Assembly (NCBI RefSeq): GCF_900117315.1
Contig: NZ_LT630337.1
Location: forward strand, 3,593,719-3,657,718
Direction of reading: 5' to 3'
Source: Bacillus massilinigeriensis
GTDB lineage: Bacteria > Bacillota > Bacilli > Bacillales > Cytobacillaceae
DNA: 64,000 nucleotides
A program made the translations under genes and the position numbers. The notes under the pieces are model-generated. The model saw nothing but the letters and a program-made list of their open reading frames with translations, made no database searches and was not told the origin of the DNA. This document shows, in pieces, positions 1 to 8,504 of the stretch. Within the stretch, counting starts at the first letter, position 1. Each line of letters opens with the position of its first letter.

Positions 1-2
1 TT

Positions 3-1847
3 CTTAAGAAATGGAAATGGTTATGGACGGAATGGATTACAACCGTTGACCATAAAAAAATTGGAATTATGTATATTCTATCTGCTGTACTGATGTTTTT
101 CCGCGGAGGCGTAGACGGCTTATTGATGAAGGCCCAAACTGCCAGACCAGAAATGAAGTTTTTAGATGCTCAGCATTATAATGAGGTGTTTACTACCCAC
201 GGTGTTATTATGATTCTCTTTATGGCAATGCCATTTTTAATCGGATTAATGAACTATATTATTCCACTACAAATTGGAGCACGTGATGTTGCCTTCCCAA
301 AATTGAATGCCATCAGCTTCTGGCTATTCTTTAGTGGGGCCATGCTCTTTAATATTTCCTTTGTTATTGGAGGTTCACCTGATGCCGGTTGGACAGCTTA
401 CTTCCCGCTGGCAGGAAAGGAATTTAGTCCTGGTATTGGAAATAACTATTATGCGATTGCCCTGCAGATTGCTGGAATCGGAACCTTGGCATCCGGCATT
501 AACTTCATTGTCACGGTATTAAAAATGAGAACAAAAGGCATGTCATTGATGAAGATGCCAATGTTCACTTGGACATCATTCGTTGCATCAATCATTATTG
601 TTGCTTCTTTCCCTATCTTTACAGTGGCATTAGCATTAATGATGTTTGACCGTTTATTCGGAACACATTTCTTTACGCTTTCAGGCGGAGGAATGGATAT
701 GCTTTGGGCCAACCTTTTCTGGCTCTGGGGACATCCTGAAGTATATATCGTTGTCCTCCCTGCATTTGGAATATTTTCAGAGGTTATTTCAACCTTCTCA
801 AGAAAAATGCTATTTGGCTATAAATCTATGATTGTATCGATTGTCGGAATTGCCTTTTTAAGTATGCTTGTTTGGGTCCACCACTTCTTCACAATGGGTG
901 CGGGACCTGGAGTGAACTCCGTTTTCTCCATCACAACGATGATGATCGCCATACCAACAGGAGTAAAGATGTTTAACTGGCTATTCACGATGAGAAAAGG
1001 CCGAATTCGATTTACCACTGCTATGCTTTGGGTATTAGCCTTTATCCCAACATTTGTTATTGGTGGGGTTACCGGAGTCATGCTTGCCATGGGTGCAGCA
1101 GACTATCAATATCACAATACATTATTCTTAGTCGCTCACTTCCACTACGTATTAATTCCTGGTGTTGTTTATGCAGTGTTTGCCGGACTTTATTATTGGT
1201 GGCCAAAAATGTTCGGTTTTCTTTTAAACGAAAAACTTGGGAAGGTTCATTTCTGGTTATTTAATATCGGATTTAATCTTACCTTTATGCCAATGTTCTT
1301 CCTTGGACTAGATGGAGCCGTTCGTCGCTCCTACACCTACTCAGCTGAATCTGGATTTGCTCCATTATTCCTACTATCAGCGATTGGTGCTGTTATTATG
1401 GCATTAGGCTTTGCAGCATTCTGCTATAACATTTACTGGAGCATTCGTTACGCAGACCGTAATATTTCCAATGATCCATGGGATGCTAGAACACTAGAAT
1501 GGTATACATCATCACCTGTTCAACATTATAACTTTGCCAAAGTACCTGAGGTAAAAACGCTAGATGCCTATTGGTATATGAAAAAGAACAATATCGGATC
1601 AGAGCTTAAAGATGAGGAAGTGGAGGAAATTCACTTACCAAGCAATACAGGACTCCCATTCTACATGTGTGTAGTCTTTGGTATCGCAGGCTTCTTCCTT
1701 GTCTTTGAATGGCATATCGCCGCTGCGGTTGCTGGAATCGGAATTATTATTGGGTTAATCATTCGTTCCTTTGATTATGATGATGGCTTCCATGTTGGAG
1801 TCGATGAAATCATCAAAACAGAACGAGCTTGGAGAGGTGAAAAATAA
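3..1847 (+). CDS. qoxB: Quinol oxidase subunit I, 5' end outside window
   Basis: Catalytic subunit of the cytochrome aa3 menaquinol oxidase in the cytoplasmic membrane; it reduces O2 to water and pumps protons. The frame is open from base 3 and starts in the segment KKWKWLWTEWITTVDHKKIG, which I recognise as the QoxB-type N-terminal region, so roughly 40 residues and the start codon lie upstream of the window. Visible family features are the WGHPEVYI segment (Cu-B ligand region), the VHHFFTMG pair of histidines and the HFHYVL heme-ligand segment. About a dozen hydrophobic segments. Its stop overlaps the qoxC start by one base (TAATG), indicating translational coupling. CtaD-type cytochrome c oxidase is the alternative, but the sequence and short subunits III/IV fit Qox better. 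Confidence 0.93.
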   Translation, partial: LKKWKWLWTEWITTVDHKKIGIMYILSAVLMFFRGGVDGLLMKAQTARPEMKFLDAQHYNEVFTTHGVIMILFMAMPFLIGLMNYIIPLQIGARDVAFPKLNAISFWLFFSGAMLFNISFVIGGSPDAGWTAYFPLAGKEFSPGIGNNYYAIALQIAGIGTLASGINFIVTVLKMRTKGMSLMKMPMFTWTSFVASIIIVASFPIFTVALALMMFDRLFGTHFFTLSGGGMDMLWANLFWLWGHPEVYIVVLPAFGIFSEVISTFSRKMLFGYKSMIVSIVGIAFLSMLVWVHHFFTMGAGPGVNSVFSITTMMIAIPTGVKMFNWLFTMRKGRIRFTTAMLWVLAFIPTFVIGGVTGVMLAMGAADYQYHNTLFLVAHFHYVLIPGVVYAVFAGLYYWWPKMFGFLLNEKLGKVHFWLFNIGFNLTFMPMFFLGLDGAVRRSYTYSAESGFAPLFLLSAIGAVIMALGFAAFCYNIYWSIRYADRNISNDPWDARTLEWYTSSPVQHYNFAKVPEVKTLDAYWYMKKNNIGSELKDEEVEEIHLPSNTGLPFYMCVVFGIAGFFLVFEWHIAAAVAGIGIIIGLIIRSFDYDDGFHVGVDEIIKTERAWRGEK

Positions 1848-2455
1848 TGTCTACAGCCAAAATTGATACGTCTCTTCCATTGGAATATCAAACAGAACAA
1901 AACAAAATGAATATATTAGGATTTTGGATTTTTCTTGGAGCGGAAATCATTCTTTTCGCAACATTATTTGCTGTCTTTTTCGTTTTAAGCGAACGATATG
2001 CTGGAGGTCCAACTCCACACGATATTTTTAAAATAAAGGATGTCTTAATTGAGACAGTTTTGCTTTTAACAAGTAGTTTCACCTGCGGAATAGCTATCTT
2101 TGAGATGCGCCGCTCCAATGTAAAAGGATTACTGACTTGGTTAATCATTACGCTGTTACTGGGTGCTGGCTTCATCTTCATGGAGGTTTCTGAGTTTATT
2201 CATTACGTTCATGAAGGGGCAACCATGCAAACAAGTGCCTTTCTATCAAGCTTTTTCGTTCTACTAGGAACTCACGGTGCACACGTGAGCCTAGGTATCG
2301 GCTGGGCTACGATGATTATCATTCAAATTGTTAAAAGGGGTCTAACACCTGTTACTGCACGAAAGACGTTCATCATCGGATTATACTGGCATTTTCTTGA
2401 TGTTGTTTGGATTTTCATCTTTACGTTCGTATATTTAGCAAGGATGGTGTCTTAA
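1847..2455 (+). CDS. qoxC: Quinol oxidase subunit III
   Basis: Subunit III of the aa3 quinol oxidase, a five-helix membrane protein of the heme-copper oxidase subunit III family that stabilises the complex. 202 residues, the normal length. Features seen: an early FLGAEIILFATLF helix with the family glutamate, and the closing segment GLYWHFLDVVWIFIFTFVYL typical of the family. It overlaps qoxB by one base and is followed after one base by qoxD, so the three genes form one operon. Confidence 0.93.
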   Translation: MSTAKIDTSLPLEYQTEQNKMNILGFWIFLGAEIILFATLFAVFFVLSERYAGGPTPHDIFKIKDVLIETVLLLTSSFTCGIAIFEMRRSNVKGLLTWLIITLLLGAGFIFMEVSEFIHYVHEGATMQTSAFLSSFFVLLGTHGAHVSLGIGWATMIIIQIVKRGLTPVTARKTFIIGLYWHFLDVVWIFIFTFVYLARMVS

Positions 2456-2456
2456 A

Positions 2457-2756
2457 ATGACTCATAAAACAAAAGGATTTCCAATTAGTCATGTCATAGG
2501 TTTTATTTCATCACTTGTACTTACCTTTGCTGCGGTAGGTATAGCTCTTAAAACCTCTCTTTCTATGAAAACGATTCTCTGGATTATCGGTTCCTTAGCT
2601 GTAATCCAGGCGGGCCTTCAATTATATATGTTCATGCACATGAGCGAAGGTGAGGACAATAAATCACAAACCATTAACGTGATATACGCATTTTTTATCG
2701 CCTTGGTGACTGTGGTCGGTACGGTTTGGGTCATGTCGTTTGGGATGGAGATGTAG
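2457..2756 (+). CDS. qoxD: Quinol oxidase subunit IV
   Basis: Small subunit IV of the aa3 quinol oxidase, 99 residues with three hydrophobic helices and the family segment LQLYMFMHMSEG. It closes the qox operon; the next unmistakable signal downstream is the hairpin terminator at 3103-3137, after a block of tandem repeats that would be transcribed as a 3' UTR. Confidence 0.92.
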   Translation: MTHKTKGFPISHVIGFISSLVLTFAAVGIALKTSLSMKTILWIIGSLAVIQAGLQLYMFMHMSEGEDNKSQTINVIYAFFIALVTVVGTVWVMSFGMEM

Positions 2757-2777
2757 GTAGAATAGCGGGCCGTGGTG

Positions 2778-3055
2778 TGTTGATTAGCGTTTGATCGGAC
2801 TGACTGCGGCTTTGGTATGTTGGTTAGCGTTTGATCGGACTGACTGCGGCTGCGCGGTATGTTGGTTAGCGTTTAATGGGCCTGATTGCGGCTGCGGTAT
2901 GTTGATTAGTGCTTGATGAGCCTGACTGCGGCGCGATATGTTGATTAGCGCTTGATGGGACTAACTTCGGCTGCGATATGTTGATTAGCGCTTGATGGGA
3001 CTGATTTTGAGGCTGCGGTATGTTAATTAGGGTGCTTTGCGCTTGATGTGTGGGG
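2778..3055. repeat. Seven imperfect 39-42 bp tandem repeats
   Basis: The phrase TGTTGATTAGCG (with small changes) recurs at 2778, 2818, 2860, 2900, 2939, 2979 and 3021, each followed by CTTGATGGGACTGACTGCGG-like sequence. The copies differ by a few substitutions and short indels, so the array is old or drifting. It lies between qoxD and its terminator, contains no credible gene, and its role is unknown. Confidence 0.85.
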
Positions 3056-3102
3056 TACAGCCGTAGGGGTATAGGAACACGGTGGATAAAGATGTATGGA
3101 TT

Positions 3103-3137
3103 AAAAGAGTCGACTCGGGTTGAGTCGACTCTTTTTT
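3103..3137 (+). terminator. Rho-independent terminator of the qox operon
   Basis: Perfect 14-bp inverted repeat AAAAGAGTCGACTC / GAGTCGACTCTTTT with a short loop, running into six T residues. It lies about 350 bp after qoxD. Confidence 0.85.
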
Positions 3138-3239
3138 ATTTTCAATTTTTGGTTTTGTGGGAATTGCGGCGTATGGGCATTCCCGCTTTATGCGAACTTT
3201 TTTCCTTTTTCACTGAAGGGACAATGGGGTTTGTGGGTA

Positions 3240-3461
3240 TCGCGGATATTTTGGAATAACCTCGGCTTTCCCTCATTACAAATGGATATTAACGCAGTTC
3301 CGCGAACTTTTTTTCCTTTTCCACTGAAGGAATACTGGGGTTTGCGGGTATCGCGGATATATTTCAATAATCGCGGATATTTTCTGATAATCGCGGATAT
3401 ATTGAAAAAATCGCGGATATATCCAAATAATCGCGGATATATTGAAAAAATCGCGGATATC
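3240..3461. repeat. CGCG-centred array with exact 20-bp period
   Basis: TCGCGGATAT occurs at 3351, 3371, 3391, 3411, 3431 and 3451, exactly 20 bp apart, with an outlying copy at 3240. The 10-bp stretches between copies are AT-rich and vary. Related blocks lie at 25613, 27757 and 33225 of this window. No gene is supported here. Too short and irregular in its spacers to be a CRISPR. Confidence 0.85.
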
Positions 3462-3569
3462 CCTAATTTCAGTTAAATATTTCGGCTGTTCCCCTGGCAT
3501 TTTCCACACTGTTGATGGAAGGAATACCTCAAATAGCCCTTACGAGGCCCATTTATCAGGTTACATATG

Positions 3570-3910
3570 CCTTTTTTCCAGCAAATCCAGGCTCATTTTC
3601 CCATTTTCGCGCTATCAAATGCCTTTTCACAGCAAATCCACGGGTATTTTGCCATTTTCCTCGCTCTTTTTACTAGTTACCCACTTACATTTGCCTTTTC
3701 ACAGCAAATCCAAGCTCATTTTCCCGCTAACATTACCTTTTCCCAGCAAGTCCACGGGCATTTTGCCATTCCCTCGCTAACATATGCCTCTTCCCAGCAA
3801 GTCCACGGGCATTTTGCCATTCCCCTGCTAACATATGCCTTTTTCAAATCAAACCCACGCTCATTTTCCAGCTAACATATGCCATTTCACAGCAAATCCA
3901 CGGGTATTTT
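3570..3910. repeat. About seven degenerate ~51-bp tandem repeats
   Basis: The phrase CAGCAAATCCACGGGCATTT and variants recurs at about 3579, 3630, 3702, 3744, 3795, 3845 and 3890, with ACATATGCCTTTT usually preceding it. Spacing is 42-72 bp, so the array is less regular than the neighbouring ones. Several frames stay open across it because the repeat lacks stops; I regard these as artefacts. The rest of 3462-4000 holds nothing I can identify. Confidence 0.7.
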
Positions 3911-4000
3911 CCCATTTATCCCAGCGATCCAATCCCAAGCACGTTCCCCTCGCTTTTCTCACAAAGACTCACCACTTCAGTACAGCCAAGGCCTATCCCA

Positions 4001-4987
4001 TCACTTCTGATCAGCCGGGAACACAACCCCAACCTGTTTTCTCACTTCATCTAATATTCCCATGACAATCATGGAGTGATTAAAGCTATTGACACTTGAT
4101 TCAATTTCACCATTTGTAATCAATTGAGCAAATTCCTCTGCTTCGTAGTACATGGAATTACTAATCGACTCGGCAGCAATCTTCTCAACATTACCGTCTC
4201 GATAGCGAATTTCCACTTGTTCTGGCGCGCTGATTTTATCGATTATGATGCTACCCTTTTCTCCTTGAATTTCAGATGGGAGGAAGGAGTCTGTAATTTT
4301 GGAATACATAACGACGGCGTCCATATCTTCATATTTCAATAAGACGCTTCCTTGTCCATCTACTCCTGTTTCAAGTAAATAACTATTTGCTTTGACTTCC
4401 AAAGGTTTTCCAAATAAAACAACTAGAGGATAAATACAATAAATTCCGATATCCATTAGCGAGCCGCTTGAAAATTTTGGATCAAATGCATTCATAACTC
4501 TTCCTTCCTTGTATGCATCATAACGGGAAGAGTATTGGCAATAGCTAGCAAAATATCTTCTAACCTTACCAATTTTATGTATATTATCCTGTACAGCCTT
4601 AAAGGCTGGCATAAAGGTTGATTTCATTGCTTCCATTAATAACACATTGTTTTCCCTTGCTACTTCAATCATCTCAGAAAATTCTTTTTGATTCGATGCA
4701 ACCGGCTTTTCACAAATGACATGTTTTTTATTTTGTAAAAATTGAATCGCCTGACGAGAATGAAATGAATTGGGACTGGCGATATAGACCGCATCAATTT
4801 CTGAGCTGCTTGCCATTTCCTCTAAATTAGTAAATGTTGTTTTTACACCAAATTTTCCTGCAAATTCTGCTGCCTTCTCTTCTGTACGGGAATAAACCGC
4901 TGCCAATTGGAAGCCATCGACCTCACTTGCTGCCTCAATAAATTTTTCTGTAATCCAATTTGTTCCTATTATTCCGAAGCGAATCAC
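4001..4987 (-). CDS. Gfo/Idh/MocA family NAD(P)-dependent oxidoreductase
   Basis: Predicted cytoplasmic dehydrogenase of the Gfo/Idh/MocA family acting on a sugar or cyclitol-type substrate; the substrate is not predictable. The N-terminal Rossmann fold starts with FGIIGTNWITEKF and the family motif EKP is present in HVICEKPVAS near residue 95; the C-terminal part is the usual alpha/beta substrate domain. I chose the GTG at 4987, eight bases behind GGAGG and directly before IRFGIIG; the longer upstream ATG extension has no family similarity. It is a single gene with repeats behind it. About 328 residues, normal for the family. Confidence 0.85.
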   Translation of the reverse strand: MIRFGIIGTNWITEKFIEAASEVDGFQLAAVYSRTEEKAAEFAGKFGVKTTFTNLEEMASSSEIDAVYIASPNSFHSRQAIQFLQNKKHVICEKPVASNQKEFSEMIEVARENNVLLMEAMKSTFMPAFKAVQDNIHKIGKVRRYFASYCQYSSRYDAYKEGRVMNAFDPKFSSGSLMDIGIYCIYPLVVLFGKPLEVKANSYLLETGVDGQGSVLLKYEDMDAVVMYSKITDSFLPSEIQGEKGSIIIDKISAPEQVEIRYRDGNVEKIAAESISNSMYYEAEEFAQLITNGEIESSVNSFNHSMIVMGILDEVRKQVGVVFPADQK

Positions 4988-5140
4988 GGTATTTCCTCCT
5001 TCATTTGTTAGTTTCAATTGGTGGTAATATGTATTTACATCCATTTAATATTATGGATTAAATCCATCTTAGCAAACATCCTTTAATCAAGCTAGTTTTA
5101 CAAATATCTACATTTTCCAAGGAGATTTTGATAAAAGAAT

Positions 5141-6241
5141 CTATGAGCTAATTTTTGCCGTAGCTTCCCTGCGTATCCTCAAAAAATGAATGAAATTCAC
5201 TACAATTGTTTTTGTGCAGGCATAAGTTGGAATGGCAAGGATCATGCCTAACACTCCTGCTAAATTACCAGCAACAAGTAAAATAATAATAATCGTGGCA
5301 GGATGGGTATCTAGGCGTTTTCCTAAAATAAGAGGGGATAATAAATTTCCTTCAACCTGCTGTGCAATCACAATTACTACAACAACTAAAATGGCTTTCG
5401 TCGGGGAATCAAACAATGCCAAAATTACGGCAGGTGCTCCTCCAAGGAAGGGACCAACATACGGAATAATATTCGTAACAGCCACAATCAATGCCATCAC
5501 AAGTGCATATTTCAACCCTATGATTAAGTATCCAATGAATGCGAGTGTTCCGACAAATAAAGCAACCGTGATTTGACCTTGTATATAAGCAGATAAGGTT
5601 TCTGCGGTTTCATTTAATGTTTTAACTCCTTCTGCACGGTAAGATTGTGGCATGAACTTTGAAATAGCCGTTGGAAGCTTATAGCCATCCTTAAACATGT
5701 AAAATAATAAAAATGGTACGGTAACTATTAATATAGCGATATTCGTAATGACACTAACAATATTAGAAAGCCCGCTTGTGATAGTATCGGGCAATGTATT
5801 TGCGAATGCCATTACCCTTTTCTCAATATCCTCTGGTGATACATATTCTTGTTCCATAAACCACTTAAACTGTTTAGAATCAGAAAGACTATTGATAAAG
5901 CCTTCTGTTTTTTTCGCATAGGTTGGCAAATCGTTGAACAAGGCAGTGACCTGCTTTGAGATTACTGGAGCAATATTGCCGATGACTAAAACAATCAAAC
6001 CTATTACCGCCACATATATAAATAGGATAGCAATCGTTCGAGGAAGCTTCATTTTTTGCAGCAAATTCACTAGCGGATTTAATAGAAAGTATAGAAAACC
6101 TGATATAAGGATAGGGAAAAATAATGTTGATACAAAAATACCTACTGGTTCAAACAGAAAGGAAATCTTCGTGGAAACATAGATAATGCTAACAATAATT
6201 AATATTTGCAATGTCCAATACTGGAATTTTTTCTTAGCCAC
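5141..6241 (-). CDS. AI-2E family (PerM/YtvI-like) membrane transporter
   Basis: 366-residue polytopic membrane protein of the AI-2E/PerM family. Hydrophobic hairpins at both ends, a soluble central segment (about residues 95-150) and the conserved C-terminal signature NIIPYVGPFLGGAP followed by GNLLSPLILG are visible. Family members include Na+/H+ antiporters and exporters of unknown substrate, so the substrate here is open. Start is a GTG at 6241 behind AAAGGTG. It follows the nos-like cluster but a terminator separates them. Confidence 0.85.
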   Translation of the reverse strand: MAKKKFQYWTLQILIIVSIIYVSTKISFLFEPVGIFVSTLFFPILISGFLYFLLNPLVNLLQKMKLPRTIAILFIYVAVIGLIVLVIGNIAPVISKQVTALFNDLPTYAKKTEGFINSLSDSKQFKWFMEQEYVSPEDIEKRVMAFANTLPDTITSGLSNIVSVITNIAILIVTVPFLLFYMFKDGYKLPTAISKFMPQSYRAEGVKTLNETAETLSAYIQGQITVALFVGTLAFIGYLIIGLKYALVMALIVAVTNIIPYVGPFLGGAPAVILALFDSPTKAILVVVVIVIAQQVEGNLLSPLILGKRLDTHPATIIIILLVAGNLAGVLGMILAIPTYACTKTIVVNFIHFLRIRREATAKISS

Positions 6242-6343
6242 ATTTTCACCTTTTTCTTAAAAGTATGGAAATTATTATATCAAAGGCTGGGGATAATTTC
6301 CTTACATTATTATTGTTTCATCCATGATTCAAACATTACAATC

Positions 6344-6381
6344 CAAAAAAAGAGGTGACTTTCATATAAAGTCTACCCCTT
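6344..6381 (-). terminator. Terminator behind nosF
   Basis: On the minus strand AGGGGTAGACTTT pairs with AAAGTCACCTCT and is followed by a run of seven T. It ends the nos-like cluster. Confidence 0.75.
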
Positions 6382-6385
6382 CACT

Positions 6386-7081
6386 CTATTGTCGATGAAG
6401 CTTCAATAATTCCAGTGTTGTTATTTCTTTTTCCAAATGGTCTTCAAGGGTTTGGATAACCTTTCCGTCCTTCATAAAATAGATCCTGTCTCCCATCTCT
6501 GCTGCAATATCCATCATGTGGGTCGAAAATACGAGAATAGCTCCCTCTTTTTTCATTTTCTTCAGCAGTTCGATAAACTGATTCATCCAATAAGGGTCTA
6601 GTCCGTTTGTTGGCTCATCCAAAATTAATAAATCCGGCTTATGCAAGCATGCCTGCCCGAATAATAGCCTTTGTCTCATACCTTTAGAAAGCTGTTTGAC
6701 GAGAACCTTCTTTTTATCAGTCAACCCAATCATATCTAATACTTCCAAAATGCGTTCACTTTCTACCTTACGCAAGGATGCGTAGAACGAGAGGAATTCC
6801 CCGACCGTCATTAATTCCTGCGCCTGAAAGTCATCTGGCATATAGCCAATATCTTTTAGGAATTTTTTTCGGTCTGCCTTAAGATCATTTCCATTTAATG
6901 AGACACTTCCGGTAGTTGGAGCTAAAATGCTCGCTAGCATCTGTAGCATCGTGCTTTTTCCAGCCCCATTACCTCCACAAAGGACAATGCATGTCCCTGA
7001 GGTTGCCTCAAAGGAAATCGGATAAAGAGCTGTTTTATCTTTATATTTTTTTGATAGATTTGTCACTGTTAATTCACTCAT
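6386..7081 (-). CDS. nosF: ABC transporter ATPase, NosF-like
   Basis: Cytoplasmic ATP-binding subunit, 231 residues. Walker A GGNGAGKST near residue 37, signature LSKGMRQRL near 131, Walker B LLILDEPTNGLDP and the switch histidine in STHMMD are all present, so it should hydrolyse ATP. It overlaps the permease gene by four bases (ATGA). In the nos system the NosDFY complex supports copper-site assembly in N2O reductase and interacts with NosL; assignment to that role rests on the adjacent nosL and nosD, because the ATPase alone is generic. Confidence 0.82.
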   Translation of the reverse strand: MSELTVTNLSKKYKDKTALYPISFEATSGTCIVLCGGNGAGKSTMLQMLASILAPTTGSVSLNGNDLKADRKKFLKDIGYMPDDFQAQELMTVGEFLSFYASLRKVESERILEVLDMIGLTDKKKVLVKQLSKGMRQRLLFGQACLHKPDLLILDEPTNGLDPYWMNQFIELLKKMKKEGAILVFSTHMMDIAAEMGDRIYFMKDGKVIQTLEDHLEKEITTLELLKLHRQ

Positions 7082-7890
7082 AGCCTTTTCTTCCTTTCAA
7101 GAACCAGGGTAGAAATGGTAATGCACAGCGCTGTAAAAATAAATAGATAGAGAGCTAAAATCAAAATCGACGATGAAGTACTGAAAAATTGAACAATCGA
7201 ATCATAGGATTGTCCAAATACAGAGCCGCCATCAAGCTTGACAACCATAACCACCCTTAGTAATTCTGCAGGATTAATGAATATAGCCATTTTTAATAGT
7301 GGTGCAATCAGTGTATATGGAACTAAGCCGAGAATGGCAATCAACGCTGTCGGCCAGACCATAATGAAGAAAAACCAGATAATGACCGAAACGGTTAGAG
7401 CTTGCCACCTCGTCGCTATGATTGACCCCACCAGCATCCCAATTAACAAAAAGAAATACATGAGTACGATAGAAAAGACGTAGAGAGCCAAAATCCAGTG
7501 AACGGAAAAACTGCCACCCATTAAAAGTCCTATACATAAGCCGATTCCATAGCTAAAGGTAAAAACGATGAGCTGTGAGGTAAACTGGCCACCCATTTTT
7601 CCAAGTACATATGAAATACTATCTAATGGATAGGTACATAAAAGCTTCCACTGACCATTTTCCTTTTCATTCGCAATGGAGAAGGAACCAATAATCGTCA
7701 TAAATAATGGGATAATGTATAAAACCACATTCATAATGGTTCCTGCCATATTCGTATATTCCGTTAAAACCGCCGCATTTCGCTGTAATAAAAATAAGAG
7801 AGAAAGTACAGCCACCCAAAATAGTAGAAACATATAATAGGAATGCTGTCTAACTGACATCCGTAGCTCTACCTTCCAAATATTCCACAT
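7078..7890 (-). CDS. nosY: ABC transporter permease, NosY-like
   Basis: Membrane subunit with six hydrophobic segments, about 270 residues, ABC-2 type. The conserved early segment SIANEKENGQWKLLCTYPLD (about residues 70-90) is typical of NosY and related permeases. I start it at ATG 7890 (MWNIWKVEL) behind GGGGGAAGGA rather than at the ten-residue longer frame. The 3' end overlaps nosF, so the two are coupled. A hairpin in the gap to nosL may reduce read-through. Confidence 0.78.
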   Translation of the reverse strand: MWNIWKVELRMSVRQHSYYMFLLFWVAVLSLLFLLQRNAAVLTEYTNMAGTIMNVVLYIIPLFMTIIGSFSIANEKENGQWKLLCTYPLDSISYVLGKMGGQFTSQLIVFTFSYGIGLCIGLLMGGSFSVHWILALYVFSIVLMYFFLLIGMLVGSIIATRWQALTVSVIIWFFFIMVWPTALIAILGLVPYTLIAPLLKMAIFINPAELLRVVMVVKLDGGSVFGQSYDSIVQFFSTSSSILILALYLFIFTALCITISTLVLERKKRL

Positions 7891-7945
7891 TTTCCTTCCC
7901 CCTTCCTCATAAGCCGTCAATTCCTAGAAGTTCATTCCTAGGAAA

Positions 7946-7976
7946 AGAGATTGACCAAGATTTTCAGTCAATCTCT
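7946..7976 (-). terminator. Hairpin between nosL and nosY
   Basis: AGAGATTGAC and GTCAATCTCT form a perfect 10-bp stem around an 11-base loop, followed on the minus strand by TTTTCC. It could be a partial terminator or an mRNA stabiliser that separates the amounts of NosL/NosD from NosY/NosF. Confidence 0.6.
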
Positions 7977-8000
7977 ATCGATTGTCTCTTATCTAATAGA

Positions 8001-8504
8001 CTACATATCCATATCGCTATCTTCATTCATTTTTTCCATCATTTCTTTGTTCATGTTCCATTCATGATTATCTAGTTCTTCTGCCGTTAAAACCGTACCC
8101 TTGTTTTCGGCAACAAAGTCGTCTGCATCCTTTTGATTAGCAAAGGAAATGATATTGTACGCCATCGGAGTATTGACATCCGGGTTGTACACATAGGTTG
8201 CCTTCTCCAATTCAATCCAATCACTTGTATCATAATCGCGAACAAATTTTGCCTTTACCTTTTGCTCCTTATTTTCATTCATCCATTGATACATACAACC
8301 AATATCATCAAATACTAAGGTCTTTCCATTTTCCAAAATAATCTCGGTAGCAAATGGATTATTTACCACGGCCATATTGCAGATATCACACTCATCCTTG
8401 CTTTCATCGACTGCTTTTGGCTTCACTTCCTTTTCTCCACAGGCAGCCAAATAAATCGTTAATAGACCAATTAATAATACAAGTAAGCTTTTATTCTTTT
8501 TCAT
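8001..8504 (-). CDS. nosL: NosL-type copper-binding lipoprotein
   Basis: 167-residue lipoprotein with lipobox LAAC near residue 20 (cleavage before Cys), so it is anchored on the outer face of the membrane. The NosL signature is visible as DECDICNMAV (about residues 36-45) with its CxxCxM copper ligand pattern, and the C-terminus is rich in Met and Asp (NKEMMEKMNEDSDMDM), plausible additional copper ligands. NosL delivers Cu(I) for N2O reductase maturation. Start ATG 8504 behind GGAGGAAG overlaps the nosD stop (ATGA), so nosD-nosL are coupled. Confidence 0.88.
   Translation of the reverse strand: MKKNKSLLVLLIGLLTIYLAACGEKEVKPKAVDESKDECDICNMAVVNNPFATEIILENGKTLVFDDIGCMYQWMNENKEQKVKAKFVRDYDTSDWIELEKATYVYNPDVNTPMAYNIISFANQKDADDFVAENKGTVLTAEELDNHEWNMNKEMMEKMNEDSDMDM

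Noticed and set aside
69..1847. qoxB starting at the ATG at 69
   Set aside because: The frame is open to the window edge and the upstream codons match the conserved QoxB sequence ITTVDHKKIG, so the gene is truncated by the window.
3351..3461. Possible CRISPR array (regular short repeats with spacers)
   Set aside because: Repeat unit of about 10 bp and spacers of about 10 bp are far too short, the spacers are low-complexity AT sequence, and no cas genes are near. The same applies to the arrays at 25613, 27757 and 33225.
3442..4065. Overlapping open frames across the 51-bp repeats
   Set aside because: They arise from stop-free repeat units in several frames, have no ribosome sites and resemble no protein.
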